Source of the DNA: Cloeon dipterum
Lineage: Eukaryota; Arthropoda; Insecta; Ephemeroptera; Baetidae
Length of the DNA stretch: 64,000 bases
Assembly: GCF_949628265.1 (NCBI RefSeq)
Contig: NC_088787.1
Location: 31,546,844 to 31,610,843 of the forward strand
Reading direction: 5' to 3'
In this document: piece after piece, positions 12,801 through 23,892 of the stretch
How positions within the stretch are numbered: position 1 is the first letter of the stretch
Layout of the letters: each line of letters begins with the position of its first letter
Notes under the pieces: model-generated
What the model was told of the DNA's origin: nothing
The model's input: only the letters and a program-made list of their open reading frames with translations
Databases searched by the model: none
Position numbers and translations under genes: made by a program

Positions 12801-15800
12801 TGACAATGTTTCTTTGAGTTAAGACTGATCGATGGTTTTAATTACTTCAGATTATCTTAACACCACCGAAACCGTCAACCTACGACCCGTGATTTTCGCT
12901 AAAAATGAAATTAGAAATAATTCAACTGTCCACAAAAATTAACTGTAGCATTTTTATAAATAGTTCTACATTTTCTTGTGAAAATTCATCTAAACTAAGT
13001 TTAAATAAAAATATCAGGATATTTTCTGAAAATAAGCAACATTTCAATTGCATAACCTTCTTGAAAATGAAAGCTATTTTAGGATTTTCAGTGTTAATCG
13101 TTTTTTCTAATGTTGCCGATTGTTTTGGAATACATTTATTTTTAATTTATAGTTTCTTTGTTTAATAAAAATAGAATCTTCACGGCCCTAAGTATACGTG
13201 AATTTCCTAAAGAAATTGGAATTAAATACTTGCAGCTGCTTTTTTGTGGCATAATTATATTTCACCGTTTTATCACATTTTAAACATTTCATTTGTTCTG
13301 ATTTTGACATAATCTTTTAAAAATTGTCAGAAATATATCGGGGGTTGAATTTTGCGTGCGTGCAGTTGATGTGTGTTAAATTCGGTCTTTTAGTGGCCAT
13401 TTTTCATATTTCAAAGGCGCGGTCACGGCGAAAACGAGCGGTGCTGTCAGTCTTCGCACCCCCGCCTTCCTTTTTTCCATTTTCCATTAGCCGGCTTCTT
13501 TCTCTTCTCGGAAAAAACACTAACTGCAGAGTGTAGTGCAAACATTTCGGAGAGAGCAGATTTCAGACCAAGAAACTTGATGTTTCGCAACGCACTATAC
13601 ACGTGTCGTGCTCCTTTTCTTGAGTGCGCGACAATTCAAACAGCCGGGATTCCCGAAAGGGGAGAATGATTGTGGTGTTAATTCTCTATCTTTAATTTTC
13701 TCGAATGATTCTTTTGAACGGTGCCAGCAAAAAAAGGGAAAAAATTATTACAGAAATTCAGATAGTTATTATAAAAATCAAGCGAATGACTTCTGGATGA
13801 AGGTGTGAAGTTATCTTTATTAATTCTCTAAAAATTTTAACAAAAATATCAATTTGTTGAAGTTTATCTGGATTTTTAAAGTGATAAAGTATGAGTACTT
13901 TTGTTGCTCGACTGTAACACCAAGAAGAGTGGAAAGACGGCACATCATTTTTCAAAGGTTTATCACTTGGAGAATTGCTTGATGAGTTTGTCGCAATTCC
14001 AGAAATGGCATGCTTTTAAAGAGGAATCCCGCTAAATCCCGGAAAATGCTTGTTGCGAATGTATGAACTCATCCCTTAGTATTGTTGAAGCTAAAATTTA
14101 CTTAAGTTAATTACAGAGTAAATTTTTGAGAAAAGTGGCTGCAAAGTTAGCATGCTTTTCAAATGGCCAGGACTGTCTCCTTATTCTAAATCCTATTTAA
14201 TTTCTCAACGAAGAGTTTCCCCAAAAGGTGTCATACATTTTTGAATAGATCTCGACGAGAGAAATCGAAATCTGCCAAGAAATAGTGGTCAACATAAGTG
14301 TTGTAAATTTTGGATAAAGTTTGAAAAATTGGAATTGTTACTGTAGCAAGGTCCTTTTTTGAATATCGCAAATTGTTTATCGATCAACTGCTTATTACAT
14401 CTAACAATCCAAATAATTTTCAATGCTTGTCCTGTATCGATCCATTTGAAGGACTTAAAGATTTTATCTCTACGTAATGAATTAAATTTTGGCAATGTGT
14501 TTCATATCCAGCAAGAAAATCGAAACTATATTGCAAATCCACGTCTCCAAACTAGCAATTTCGTGTTAGTTAGTGAGCTTATATCTTTTGGAAATCAAGT
14601 TAAGTCGGATTTCATTCAATTGTGGGCGAAGTTTTGATTGTCTTCATGCGCGAACGAGGTAACTTGCTTTCTCGCCTACGCGCGTCACCGTTCATTTAAA
14701 TTGGCGCCAAGCAAAGTGCAAATTCGACACACACGTCACTCGCTCGCTCACAACATTCAGATTTGATCGGCACTCACTCGATCGAAAGCATTATTGCGGC
14801 GCCGCCACCCTTTATGAGCCATTAATTTGTAATTGCACTCGCGCGGCGTTCTCGTAATAATTATTTCTCTTTCTCTCTCGTCGTGTTTTTGATTTTTCCG
14901 GCTCGCCGCGTTTGTTTGTCACTTTTGTTAACTTTGTAATTAGAAAACTTCTTCTTGCCGCGGCTGCAGTGTCGATTTTGCGACTTTTGCGTAATCCCTC
15001 CCCTCGCGGCGGGCGCTATTTCGCCGGACACTGACGCAATGCGCCCACAGCTTTTCAAATGTTAAAAATGTGATTAAGAGACAGAATTTTTAATGGGCTC
15101 AAATGGCAACACTTTGTGGATTTTTGAAAGCGTTTCTGCTTTAAAGACCACTGGGAGTCAAACGTTTTTAGCGTGAATTGAAAGTTAAATTCTGTTCTAA
15201 ACTGCGCATATCGTTAACCTATATATATATGCCCGGTGTTTTCACACGAGTTACAATAAAAAACTGGTGTTGGTATTTTGCGATAGAAGAGCTTTAACTC
15301 TTAAGTCAAATAACCCGCTCTTTTTGCGTTTCTGTAAAAAGTCAACTATTTTTGGACTGTTTTCCAGAGCAATTTAGTCGGGTTTTTTAATAACTCTCGC
15401 CTTTGGAGTCGACCCCCGGGGAATCTGATCTGAAGAAAGAAAAATATTTTAAACAAAAAATAATATTTATTTTATGAAGTTTAATGCAAGTCCGGCTTAC
15501 TTTTAGTGGAGTTACAGGCCGGTGCTCCTGTGGCTGTATGTGCGCAGCAGCAATGCCGGGCATAGATAATAATTTAAACAATAGAGGTATGCAATGCAAA
15601 AAAAAACTAATAAAAAAATTAAGCAAGGGATGCATAATTTAGAAAAAATAATGTGATTATAATAATAACTTTATTTGACGTTCAAATCTATGTAATTCTA
15701 TAACAATTCATGTGCTCCCTTAGACAGCCCATGTGTTTTAGGTTTTACCTTTTCTCTCTTTCTCTACAAAGGGTAAAATGGGGTAGTTCGGGGTAGGTTT

Positions 15801-18800
15801 TTATTAATTTAAGTGAGTATGTTTGTGAAAGTGCTAACGACGCGATTTTTATCGATACTTCAATGCACAGGGTGAGAGGGGGATGAGGGTTGATCACCCT
15901 CAAAACCATTTGGCTATCTAGGGAATGTTGAGACGAGTCGAACGGTGTGCAGTTTTTGCATTTCTGATTCTTATAACCCGAGATTTGGGGCTGACAATAT
16001 TGGCAAAAATGGAACAATTTAGATTTGGCTCAGAAAAAAAGATGATGATCAACTTAAATTAACTACCCTATTTATAAGTCAATATAAATAAATAGAAACG
16101 TTTATTAATATCATTTAAACCAAATCGTACCTATTTTTAGCCAGTTTTGGGCAATTCGTGATCCACACGCTCTCTTTAAATCGTTGAGCGCGTATAATTT
16201 GATTTGATTGATTCGAGCTGCCATTGAGTTGTGCCGCTTTTCCGTACTTGATGATGCACTCGCTGGATACACGAGATGTAAATCGTTTCGGAATATGCAT
16301 CCACCCGTGCTCACTTAACTACCGCGCAAAAGGATAATGCTGGCGGCCATTAGCCATTAATTATTTATATATATGTATACCTTTGTGATTTGCCCCTGTA
16401 CTTTCGCAAATAGCTGCGTGTGTTCCGAACGGAATGAGAGTAGGCAGAACATTATCAAAATGATTTGAGATTTGCGGTTCGGAGGCTAAGCCGCAAAATG
16501 CCCTCGTTCAGCCGCAAAACCCGCGATTGGCTGCGTTTAATCAACTGCCGCGCGTGCACTTTTCCGGCTTGTAAGGTAATGAATAGCCTCACTCATCAGA
16601 AATTTGATACATGAAACTGTGTGTAGTCTGAATAATTCCAGCGCGTGGCAAATGTATTGTTATTTATTAAAAGAAGCACCATGCACATCAACACATAATG
16701 CTCGATTAGGGTTATTAAAACATTATATGCAAATTAATCTGTGTTTTTTACATATTATTTTTCAAAAAATGGTTTAACAATAACTGACGATAAGTGTTTT
16801 CATTTTTTTTCCCGGAAATAACAAAGAACCTATTTCTTTTTTTCAGACTGATTAAAATGCAAACTATATGTATTTTACAATAGGTAATATTATAAAATTT
16901 AGTTTCCAATTTTATTTTAGTTGTCCTTTATTATGCACCTTTAAACTTACTAAACAACAAAAAATGCTTGGGAACATTTTTAAATGATGTTTTTTTTTAC
17001 TTTGCAATTTAAAAAATTAATTTAGAGTTAAGGAATGGCGTTATAATTTAGATTTATAATTAACTTAAAACCTTTAAAAAATACTTAAAATATTTTTATT
17101 TAAAGGTACCAAGCACTAACCTCTTCTTATATTACACCAACATTGTACTCACTTCGATGCGTTTAAGTGTGGTCTAAAAAATGTAAAACTGTTAAGTGCA
17201 TGCTGATCCAAAAGATAACAGAGATCGGAAAAATTAGCTGACCGTTCAAATTTGCCTGATCTCATTAGAGCTTTTTTCGTGGCCTGCTTACACATTTATG
17301 AACATTAAGTGCAGGCATTTTTCTTTTCCACTTATAAAAAAATTGATTCAGCGGCGTTCACTGCAGAAAAAAGTGCTTAGCTCGTATCTTTGATTAACTA
17401 TTCACGAAATGGCTTTTCCTGAAAAACAAATGCAAACCAGGAAAGCGGGAGCGAAAAACTGAAATGCAATCTGCAATATGTCGAAATCCCTCGCTGAGCA
17501 AACAGATGAAAGCGTAAAACAGCAGAAATAGACCACGGTCTCGTCAAGTTTGTGCAAACACGCAGAGCCACTTGATGTTTGTTCGCAATTACCAGCGAGT
17601 GCAGAGATGGAAACAATAATCGCGTGCAAATAATCAAGTCTCTCGCTCTGCTTTGCATGTCACGAGTCACGACGGGCGGTCCAAAACCGCCACCGCGCCT
17701 CGTGACTCGAAAAGCCCCGCCGACAATTTCTATTTGCGATCGCTCGCGTAAAAGGCCATGCCTAATTATTGTTGCAGATACGAGATACATGCGGTGGCTT
17801 TTGATTGAAATGTCCGGCAGAGTGAGCAAAACGACACTTTTGGCAAAACGCGCGCGGGGGAGTATTTTTACGCGAATGAGTTTCCAATCGCAATTAGCGC
17901 GCAATTTATGCGGGCGATCATCGTGTGGATGATTCAGTCTCCCCTAGGGCACTGGTTTTTCCGAACAAATATTGAACGCTTTTTTCTATAATTGTTCCAA
18001 AGGTTTAATTAGGAAAACTCGTTATTTTGTAATTTCTCGCAAAATGTCACGGGCTGGAGAACAAAATATTTGCACGAAGTCGAGCAAAAGATACAACATA
18101 AATTAGTCCGATAAAACCGATAAAAATTATTTAAAATATGACTACATATTTTAATTTTTCGATGGCCTTAAAATGAGTAATTGTTGTGTCCAGAAATGGG
18201 ACGATTTTTATTTTTATCAATTTAGGAAATATCTGTTCCCTTCTGTGATATTGACCTGCAAATTTTCATTAATTTTTCTTGATCTATAGCAAAATATTAA
18301 AAAAAACATCTATTGTCTGGAAGAAGCCAGTGTATTTTTTTAAACGCACTCTATTCGGCCTATTTTCCTAATCTTCTGCCAAAGGTAAAAAACCTGCTTG
18401 AAATCGGAGGGTAATCGAGTTGAAGCCGCCAATCAAGGCAAATTGCTGCGGTCATCCCTGCGCGCGTGCACCTACGCGCGACAATCGGCGCATCCGAGAG
18501 GCGAGAGTCACTCGAGCGTCGTCGGCAACGAGGGTGAAAAGTGGTTAGGCGTAATTAGCCCCCCTTTCACCTCTTGCGGATAGTCCAACAAGATTTTCTC
18601 TCGAGAATCGAGCAAGGAGCAAGGAGGCTCCTCTTCTTACGTTTCGAAAACTTTAACTAAAATTTTCTCCCGTGAGAAAACATGGATTAAAATTTGTAGT
18701 GTCTTTTTTGAGAAAATCTGTGTTAAATTAGAAAAAACGTGTTTTTTGAGCCCTGAAAAATCGAGAATTTTTATTTGGCAATTTTTTAGCGGATTTAACA

Positions 18801-21800
18801 CAAATTTGAATGAAAATAGTGTCGTGGTCGGGGGTGAGACCTACCCCTGCCCCCTGGGGGTGGAAATTTTGAATAGATTAACTTGGTGTTTCAACTGAGT
18901 GTTCTTGGTGTCGTTTTATATGTTTTTCACCACGAGAAACTCATTTCTGGACTTCATTTCATCCCTTTGAAAACAATGCGAATGGTAAAAGGTTCCCAAA
19001 GTAAAATTTGAATTTATAAAATTAAAAAAATGACATTGTGCAGTTTTAAAGCTCCATTTAAAGAAAATCCTGGTGTGCAACTGGAGTCAGAGCGAGTGTG
19101 GACGACCACGGACATTCTGGATCGATCTCGCTTCTCTTTTTTGCGGTCTGCATATATGTGCAATATGAAATTTTTTCATTTCGACTCGCCTCAGGGCAAG
19201 AGGATGCTGAGGTTCAAAAGCAAATGTTTAGCTTGTGGGACGTGTTTCCATTTTCACGGCGCTCACTGGGTGGTCAGCCGTGCAATTTACTCTTTTCTGG
19301 CTGAACGAACAAATTTTCCGCACACCAGGTAGAAGAGTAAAGCCTTTTTAATCAAATAATGAGGTTGCAAATATATATACAATTTCTCGCACGCGCTTTT
19401 GCAATTAGAATTCGCGGCTGCCGTTCTGCCTCATCACAGCAGAGAATTATTATTTACCTCCGCGTCGTCGCTGAATGTAATCGCGGCGTGCAAAAGAGAG
19501 CCGCAGGGCTAAATTGGGAAACGCAAACAAAGGGCTCGTCGGCGAAATAATATTTTTGGACGCGCAAACCTTAAATATTATTCAGCACACACGCAAAATA
19601 AAATCAAGCTATATGGGGAGTTCAAAATTGACTCGAGGCTGTGCTTATTATTATTTGCAACAGTTTATAAATGCTTGTGCGTGGTTGATGAATTTATAAA
19701 GTCAAACTTGGAGCAAACATTTTTAAATACAAACTTTCTTGAGGTCCTTAAAAATTAATTGTGAGTTTCCTTGAAAAAAATATTTATTATTGTTTCAAGA
19801 AAAACCGAGGAAAGATTAAATTTCCCTTTCTACCATCTTGAAATTAGACGAAAATTTGTCATTTATCATTTTCTCATCGCAGAGATTTTAATTTGGCCAA
19901 ATTTCGATCTAATTAACGCATTTATTTTTGTAATAATTTTTATTTTCCTTGTCAAACCTGCACCGCCCTGCCACTTTTTGCCTGGCAAGCTGGCAGCGTG
20001 CAATTATAACGCAAGAATTCGCGACGATGAGAGCAAAAGAGAAAGAGAAAAGGTCATCTGCTGGAAACGCGGGCGGGTGTACCTTGTCTGTCCATCAGAG
20101 ACAAGAGCACGCCTTGGCTTGTTGAAACATTAAAAAAAAAAACACCGTCCTTTGCCCCACTTGACGTCGGGGCACACTTTGCGCGCGATGAATTTTTCAG
20201 CACGGTTTGCACTAAATCAGATACGTCGGCTGAAACGCCGCCTTCATAAAAAATAATTAATATTTTACATCATTTGCTCTCGCGCGGCGGAACTTGCGAT
20301 TGGATCGGAATAGATATGAAAATAACTCCAGAGATTGGAAAGCGATGTATTACATATCCTGCTGTCAGTCAGTCGGAAAGAGCATCCGAGGAGTGTAATA
20401 AATCCCAGCGCAATACATAAATTATGCTGAAAGCTAAAAGGGGCGTGCAGTGCCGGCGGATTAAAAGCAGCCTCAAGGGATTCTATTTTAAAAGTAAAAA
20501 TAATCAAAATTCATAGTTAACTCATAGTTAAAAGGCGGACAGAACAATTAAAACGGACCTGCTGATTTTATTTACCAGGGAATGCAATTTTTTCCCTCAA
20601 ATGCGATCACTCTTTGGATGTTTATATGGACCTCAAGTCCTAAGCTTTAATCTAGCATTATTTACTAGTTACGGACTGGAATAATTGTTAGGGTAAACTT
20701 TGGGCTCACTTCGGCTATGTCCTCCTGGACAAAGTCTTAGAAACTTGTTTCCCAGAAGTGTCGCCCTTTCTCACATGCTTTTTTCCTATTTGTAAACTGA
20801 CCTGTGATAACATGAATGTACTTTGACAAATTGTGAGAATAAAGAGCTAAACTAAAACTTTAAAATTCAATTTGAATATTCGTATTCAATCTTTATTACC
20901 AAAAAACTATACATTTTTTACCAACATTGTCAACGCCAAATGTCGGGTTTAAACCATCAGAATTACAAAAACTGAACTTCTTTGGACTCGACTCCACCTC
21001 CCCTAGAGAGCCGATGGGTTTTGGGGATGGGGATGATCGACTACTAGTTTTTGCAATTCTTGCTCTTAGAACCCGAGATTTGGTGCTCACAATATTGGCA
21101 AAAATGAAACTTTTTTCTGTGCAAATTCGGATGAAGCCAACAGTTGGCCAAATATATGGTTCTGCGCCTTCAATTGGTCTAAAATATTGTCTAGACTTAG
21201 GTCATGGCTCAAAGGAGAAAATGAACAGCAATTATTGGAAAAAAGATTGCTGGAATTCATCGCTGCCATGGTGAAATAGTCAATATACCTAATTTTTAAT
21301 GAAAAAACGTGTAAAAAGACAAAGTTGATGCCAAACTGAACAAGTTGGACGGATTTTTAATCACTTTAAGGTGGTTTTAGATGGTTTCAAGAGTATTATT
21401 AGGCTTTATAAAGATTGCATAATTCGTGCTCATTGAATAACAAAAATACAGTCGATCGTTTGAAATTCACAAACTGTGAAATTAGCATTAATATTCCATA
21501 TATCCTGAATAAATTGAAAAAAGGAGGCTCCTCTGTCAAGGTTAGGCCCTTGAAAGCATTTCTATCGGTACAAGGAAAAAGAGCTCAGCTTTGGCCCCTT
21601 TGGAGCTGTTAACCTTTCCGCGTTTGGCTGGCCCTCGTAAGTTCCGTGGGAATTGATACTAATAAATCCTTTAATTATTTTGCGAACCAGAAGAGCGCAC
21701 AGCACAGGAAGCGTTTCGGTGAGTGAATTAGTAAATAACGCAGAGAACACATTGGCAATAAACGCCAAACGCCCACAGCCTTTTATTGTTGTTGCTCAGT

Positions 21801-23630
21801 GAAAAATTCAAACGCTCGTCGCGCGAGTTGTTTATCTGTGTCTGATAAATGAAACGCGGCGTGTTCTGTGTTCAATTAGCCGACATTTCAATTAGACGCG
21901 TGTGCTTTTAGAAAAGCAAACGTTTGCAATCGATTGTGCTACGTTTTGTGCCCACAGAGAATGGTGCTGACAGCAAAAATTGAAGCTAGCGATAGCAAAA
22001 AGTTTCTTATATGAGAGGGGGGGGGGAGAACGCCTGCCTTTAATCCGTGTATGCAACCGGCCCGGCATGACTCGCCTTTCTTTTTTGTATGGAGTGTGTG
22101 CGGTGCGCATCTCCATGAAAACCAAAAATAGTCGTTTTTGTTTGCGCGCACTTTACAGCACGAGTTTATTATTTCATTGTCCTTCTTCCCACACATATAT
22201 TTTTGCGAAAACTCCGAAAACTGAAATTTTCACTCATTTATTTGAAGTGCTGCTGGATGCTATATTTTCATTCAAAATTTTCAAGGCCAGTTCGTATCTA
22301 GTAATTTTTAGATTAAAAAGTTGATTAGTACTGAAAAATTCTGATTAATACATTTTTCCTCAAATATTTTTTAAAAATAAAAAAAAGTCAGCACATACTC
22401 TTCAAATGGTAAGGACTGTCACCCTACTTTTGAAATATGATTTTGATTTTATTTCAAAACAAAGAGTTTCCCCAAAAATTTTCATTTGGACAACGTTGGA
22501 CAGATCTCGACAAGAGGAATCGAAATCTGCCAAGAAAATGTGGTCAAGCGCTGGAAATTTATGAGAAAATTTGAAACAGTTGAATTTGTGCTCTGTGTGC
22601 AAGGTCCTTTTTTAATATTGCAAATTGTGGAACAAATTGTTTATCGATCAACTGCTTATTGCATCGATCAATTCAAATATATGTCAACTGTCGCCCTGTA
22701 TCGATCCACTTTTAATTCGCCAAGTAAATAGGGAACTTAAGCTCATAATTCGCACACCATTGGATATTCGCGATAAGGAGAATTGAAATTAAGCGAAAAT
22801 CACTGACATAAAAACCGTGTAATTTTTGAGATATTTAATTAGCAAAATCTGAAATTTAATTGTTTATCTCAATCCTAATTTGATTATTGCAAATTGTTTT
22901 TTTCCTTCACGATTTTATGTATCAGAATCAACTCATAAATTAAAATTCCTCTGTATTAATTTATTTTTTATCTCTGTGATTGCAGGAGGCTGTTCTGCCT
23001 TTGGTCACTCATGCTTCGGCGGGCACGGAAAGCGCTCAGACGGCGGCGGCGGAGAGCAGATGCCGCCAGAGCTGCCCGCTCTCGAGACGTTCGTCTATCC
23101 GGCTGGACCTGACTCCTTCCAACCTTTACTTCCACCTCGCGGCGAGCCCACCCTCCGAAGGGCGCAGCCTCTGATCGCCATCGACAGGTTGCCCCCTGCT
23201 CTCAGACAATGGGTAAACAATTTTTGCATTAAAATCTCTTGGTTAAGAAAAATTAAACAATCTAAATTTTTGTTTTGACAAAAATTAAAACATTAATTTC
23301 AAGGGATGTTTTTTAATATTTGATCTGCATCCATGAAAACTACTCTTTCGTTGGGAGTGGCAAATCTGGAATCCGAGTTCTAAATTCATTGCGAGGAAAT
23401 TGCGCCGTTCAAAGGAGAGCAGTGCAGTGGAAATGGCTTTTGCTCTCATGTCTTGCGTAGGAAATTGCTTTTTCTCCTGCCGATATTGCACAATAATGCG
23501 TGCATAAAAATTACTGTCCCTCGCACTGCGTGAAATTGTTCAATTTCTAATAGATTTTTCTTTTCAGTTTGAATCAGTGGCAGCCCGGTCAGCCGACGGC
23601 CTTCCGGTGCTGGAGCGTCGCAAGAAATAA
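6806..23630 (+). CDS. CCHa2: CCHamide-2 neuropeptide precursor
   Basis: Secreted precursor of an insect peptide hormone, which in the family acts through a G-protein-coupled receptor in gut-brain and feeding signalling. Exons are 6806-6881, 22986-23212 and 23568-23630; phases agree and give 121 residues. Exon 1 encodes a signal peptide (MASTSSLAARVLLVLAAVAA, then LATA). The codon split by intron 1 restores Arg of a Lys-Arg site directly before the mature peptide GCSAFGHSCFGGH, which is followed by Gly-Lys-Arg for amidation and cleavage. The two Cys are at peptide positions 2 and 9, the usual disulphide. Peptide placement right after the signal sequence is typical of this family. The remaining Pro-rich C-terminal part ends in RRKK. 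Intron 1 is 16,104 bp and full of repeats. The Gly-Cys start and GGH end favour CCHamide-2 over CCHamide-1. Confidence 0.93.
6882..10891. other. CCHamide-2 intron 1, left part: no gene seen
   Basis: The stretch is AT-rich with many homopolymer runs. A GC-richer island lies at about 8060-8290 (several GCGCGATAT and TCAATTGG motifs), and another at about 10250-10800 has ORFs open on both strands. I found no splice-consistent coding exon, so the islands are best read as possible regulatory DNA. Confidence 0.35.
10892..12897. mobile_element. Family A inverted-repeat element, about 2 kb
   Basis: Terminal inverted repeats of about 500 bp face each other. The left arm (10892-11400) starts AATCACGGGTCGTA and the right arm (12345-12897) ends TACGACCCGTGATT. 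Both arms share the ordered family A blocks: AGATAATCTGA, CTCCTCTCGTC, the AGGTCA cluster, CAAATCTCGGGTTC, and the TTCGACTTGGCTTGACTTCC core. Arms are diverged by substitutions and indels, so this is an older copy. The interior (11405-12340) is GC-richer and contains one long ORF listed separately. No transposase motif or clear target duplication was seen. Confidence 0.65.
11688..12362 (+). CDS. Uncharacterised ORF inside a family A element (doubtful)
   Basis: An open frame of 224 codons lies between the arms of the 2 kb element. A TATAAA is present at about 11676, too close to the ATG to be its ordinary promoter. The predicted protein is basic and Ser/Cys-containing, with no signal peptide, membrane segment, zinc-finger spacing or transposase acidic triad that I can see. 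Its final part runs into the right repeat arm. Composition looks like translated non-coding DNA, so I give it little weight. Confidence 0.12.
   Translation: METCEQASVNKYTSCGKWNERHTIRVLYGCLLMQTFAIEKFTKRVGSRIGIPICGLSTYTFPNQTHRHEFFRARNHQLAQIDTPTGVVIQFQSKAIYSEVIDENSSQPFAKLESCPLLIQRSTIRTKRKLLLRRFSCGLSAPPQWKYIAVFEVHCLFMLSPWRIHHRNFVKKARQTTLKRVSTKNTSDGLRCETLPPCEERKNSSLVRLNNKKIITMKLWPIGV
12898..13984. other. Intronic DNA, nothing recognised
   Basis: Only short ORFs of random character occur. The stretch at 13340-13640 is GC-richer. Confidence 0.3.
13985..14520 (+). repeat. Family C repeat copy
   Basis: The ordered blocks GGACTGTCTCCTTA, GAGTTTCCCCAAAA, AGATCTCGACGAGAGAAATC, AATCTGCCAAGAAA, AAGGTCCTTTTTTGAATA and TTTATCGATCAACTGCTTAT recur at 22385-22750 and 56380-56640 on the same strand and at 58700-59180 on the opposite strand. 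The left flank (about 13985-14150) also matches the 59040-59180 end of the minus-strand copy. It is non-coding although short ORFs run through it. Confidence 0.7.
14521..15885. other. Intronic DNA with a GC-rich island
   Basis: The stretch at 14640-15050 is CG-rich (for example GCGTCACCG and CTCGCGCGG) against an AT-rich background and holds no convincing exon. A short TA microsatellite lies at about 15220-15230. The rest, including an unusual GC-rich patch at 15490-15560, was not recognised. Confidence 0.3.
15890..16030 (-). repeat. Family A single-arm fragment
   Basis: CTATCTAGGGAATGTTGAGA is followed by GACGAGTCGAACGGTGTGCA, then a GCATTTCTGATTCTTATAAC-like block and CCCGAGATTTGGGGCTGACA. 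This is the inner part of a family A arm in minus orientation. No partner arm lies next to it. Confidence 0.55.
16031..20918. other. CCHamide-2 intron 1, central part: no gene seen
   Basis: This is AT-rich intron with CG-rich islands at about 16120-16580, 17390-17950, 18390-18620, 19080-19700 and 19960-20480. The 17.4-17.9 kb island has long open frames on both strands over the same bases, which points to base composition and not to coding. No island is bounded by splice sites in a consistent phase. Confidence 0.35.
20919..21112. repeat. Family A mini-palindrome
   Basis: Two short inner-arm segments face each other. The left contains AACGCCAAATGTCGGGTTTA, and the right, on the minus strand, contains ACCAAATCTCGGGTTCTAAG followed by GCAAGAATTGCAAAAACTA. 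The element is about 190 bp, consistent with an internally deleted family A copy. Confidence 0.55.
21113..22384. other. Intronic DNA, nothing recognised
   Basis: A G-run (9-10 G) lies at about 22017-22026 and a GC-richer island at about 21600-22200. No exon was supported. Confidence 0.3.
22385..22910 (+). repeat. Family C repeat copy
   Basis: It shows the same ordered blocks as the copy at 13985-14520, such as GGACTGTC, GAGTTTCCCCAAAA, AGATCTCGACAAGAGGAATC and TTTATCGATCAACTGCTTAT. An extra right-hand part (22740-22900) with TTCGCACACCATTGGATA resembles 55930-56060. It ends about 80 bp before CCHamide-2 exon 2. Confidence 0.65.
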
Positions 23631-23892
23631 TCAACCCTCGCTAGAAACCATACCGACTCTATTTGAGTGACCCCAACACCTCATCTCATGATTTCCATCC
23701 GGGCCACGCGTCTGCCGTTCGTTCTCATCAACCCCTATAGTGAAAAATCAAAACATCGCTTCCATGAAGGCTGGGACTTTGGATTGAGTTTACCTTCACT
23801 CTCTATGCGAAATTCCTTTCATCGTTTCGTAGTTCGACACATACACACACAAAATTTGAAATTCAAAGTATTGCTTGGATATATATAAACGT
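23631..23892 (+). other. CCHamide-2 3' flank / probable 3' UTR
   Basis: The 262 bp between the stop codon and the next transposable element contain no AATAAA. The first AATAAA after the stop lies at 25108-25113, just beyond the element, so the element may have landed inside the 3' UTR. This is inference from signal positions only. Confidence 0.3.

Noticed and set aside
17398-17932. 168-codon minus-strand and 117-codon plus-strand ORFs in the CCHamide-2 intron
   Set aside because: Both strands are open over the same bases, with no motif and no splice context. Few stops are expected from the local GC content.
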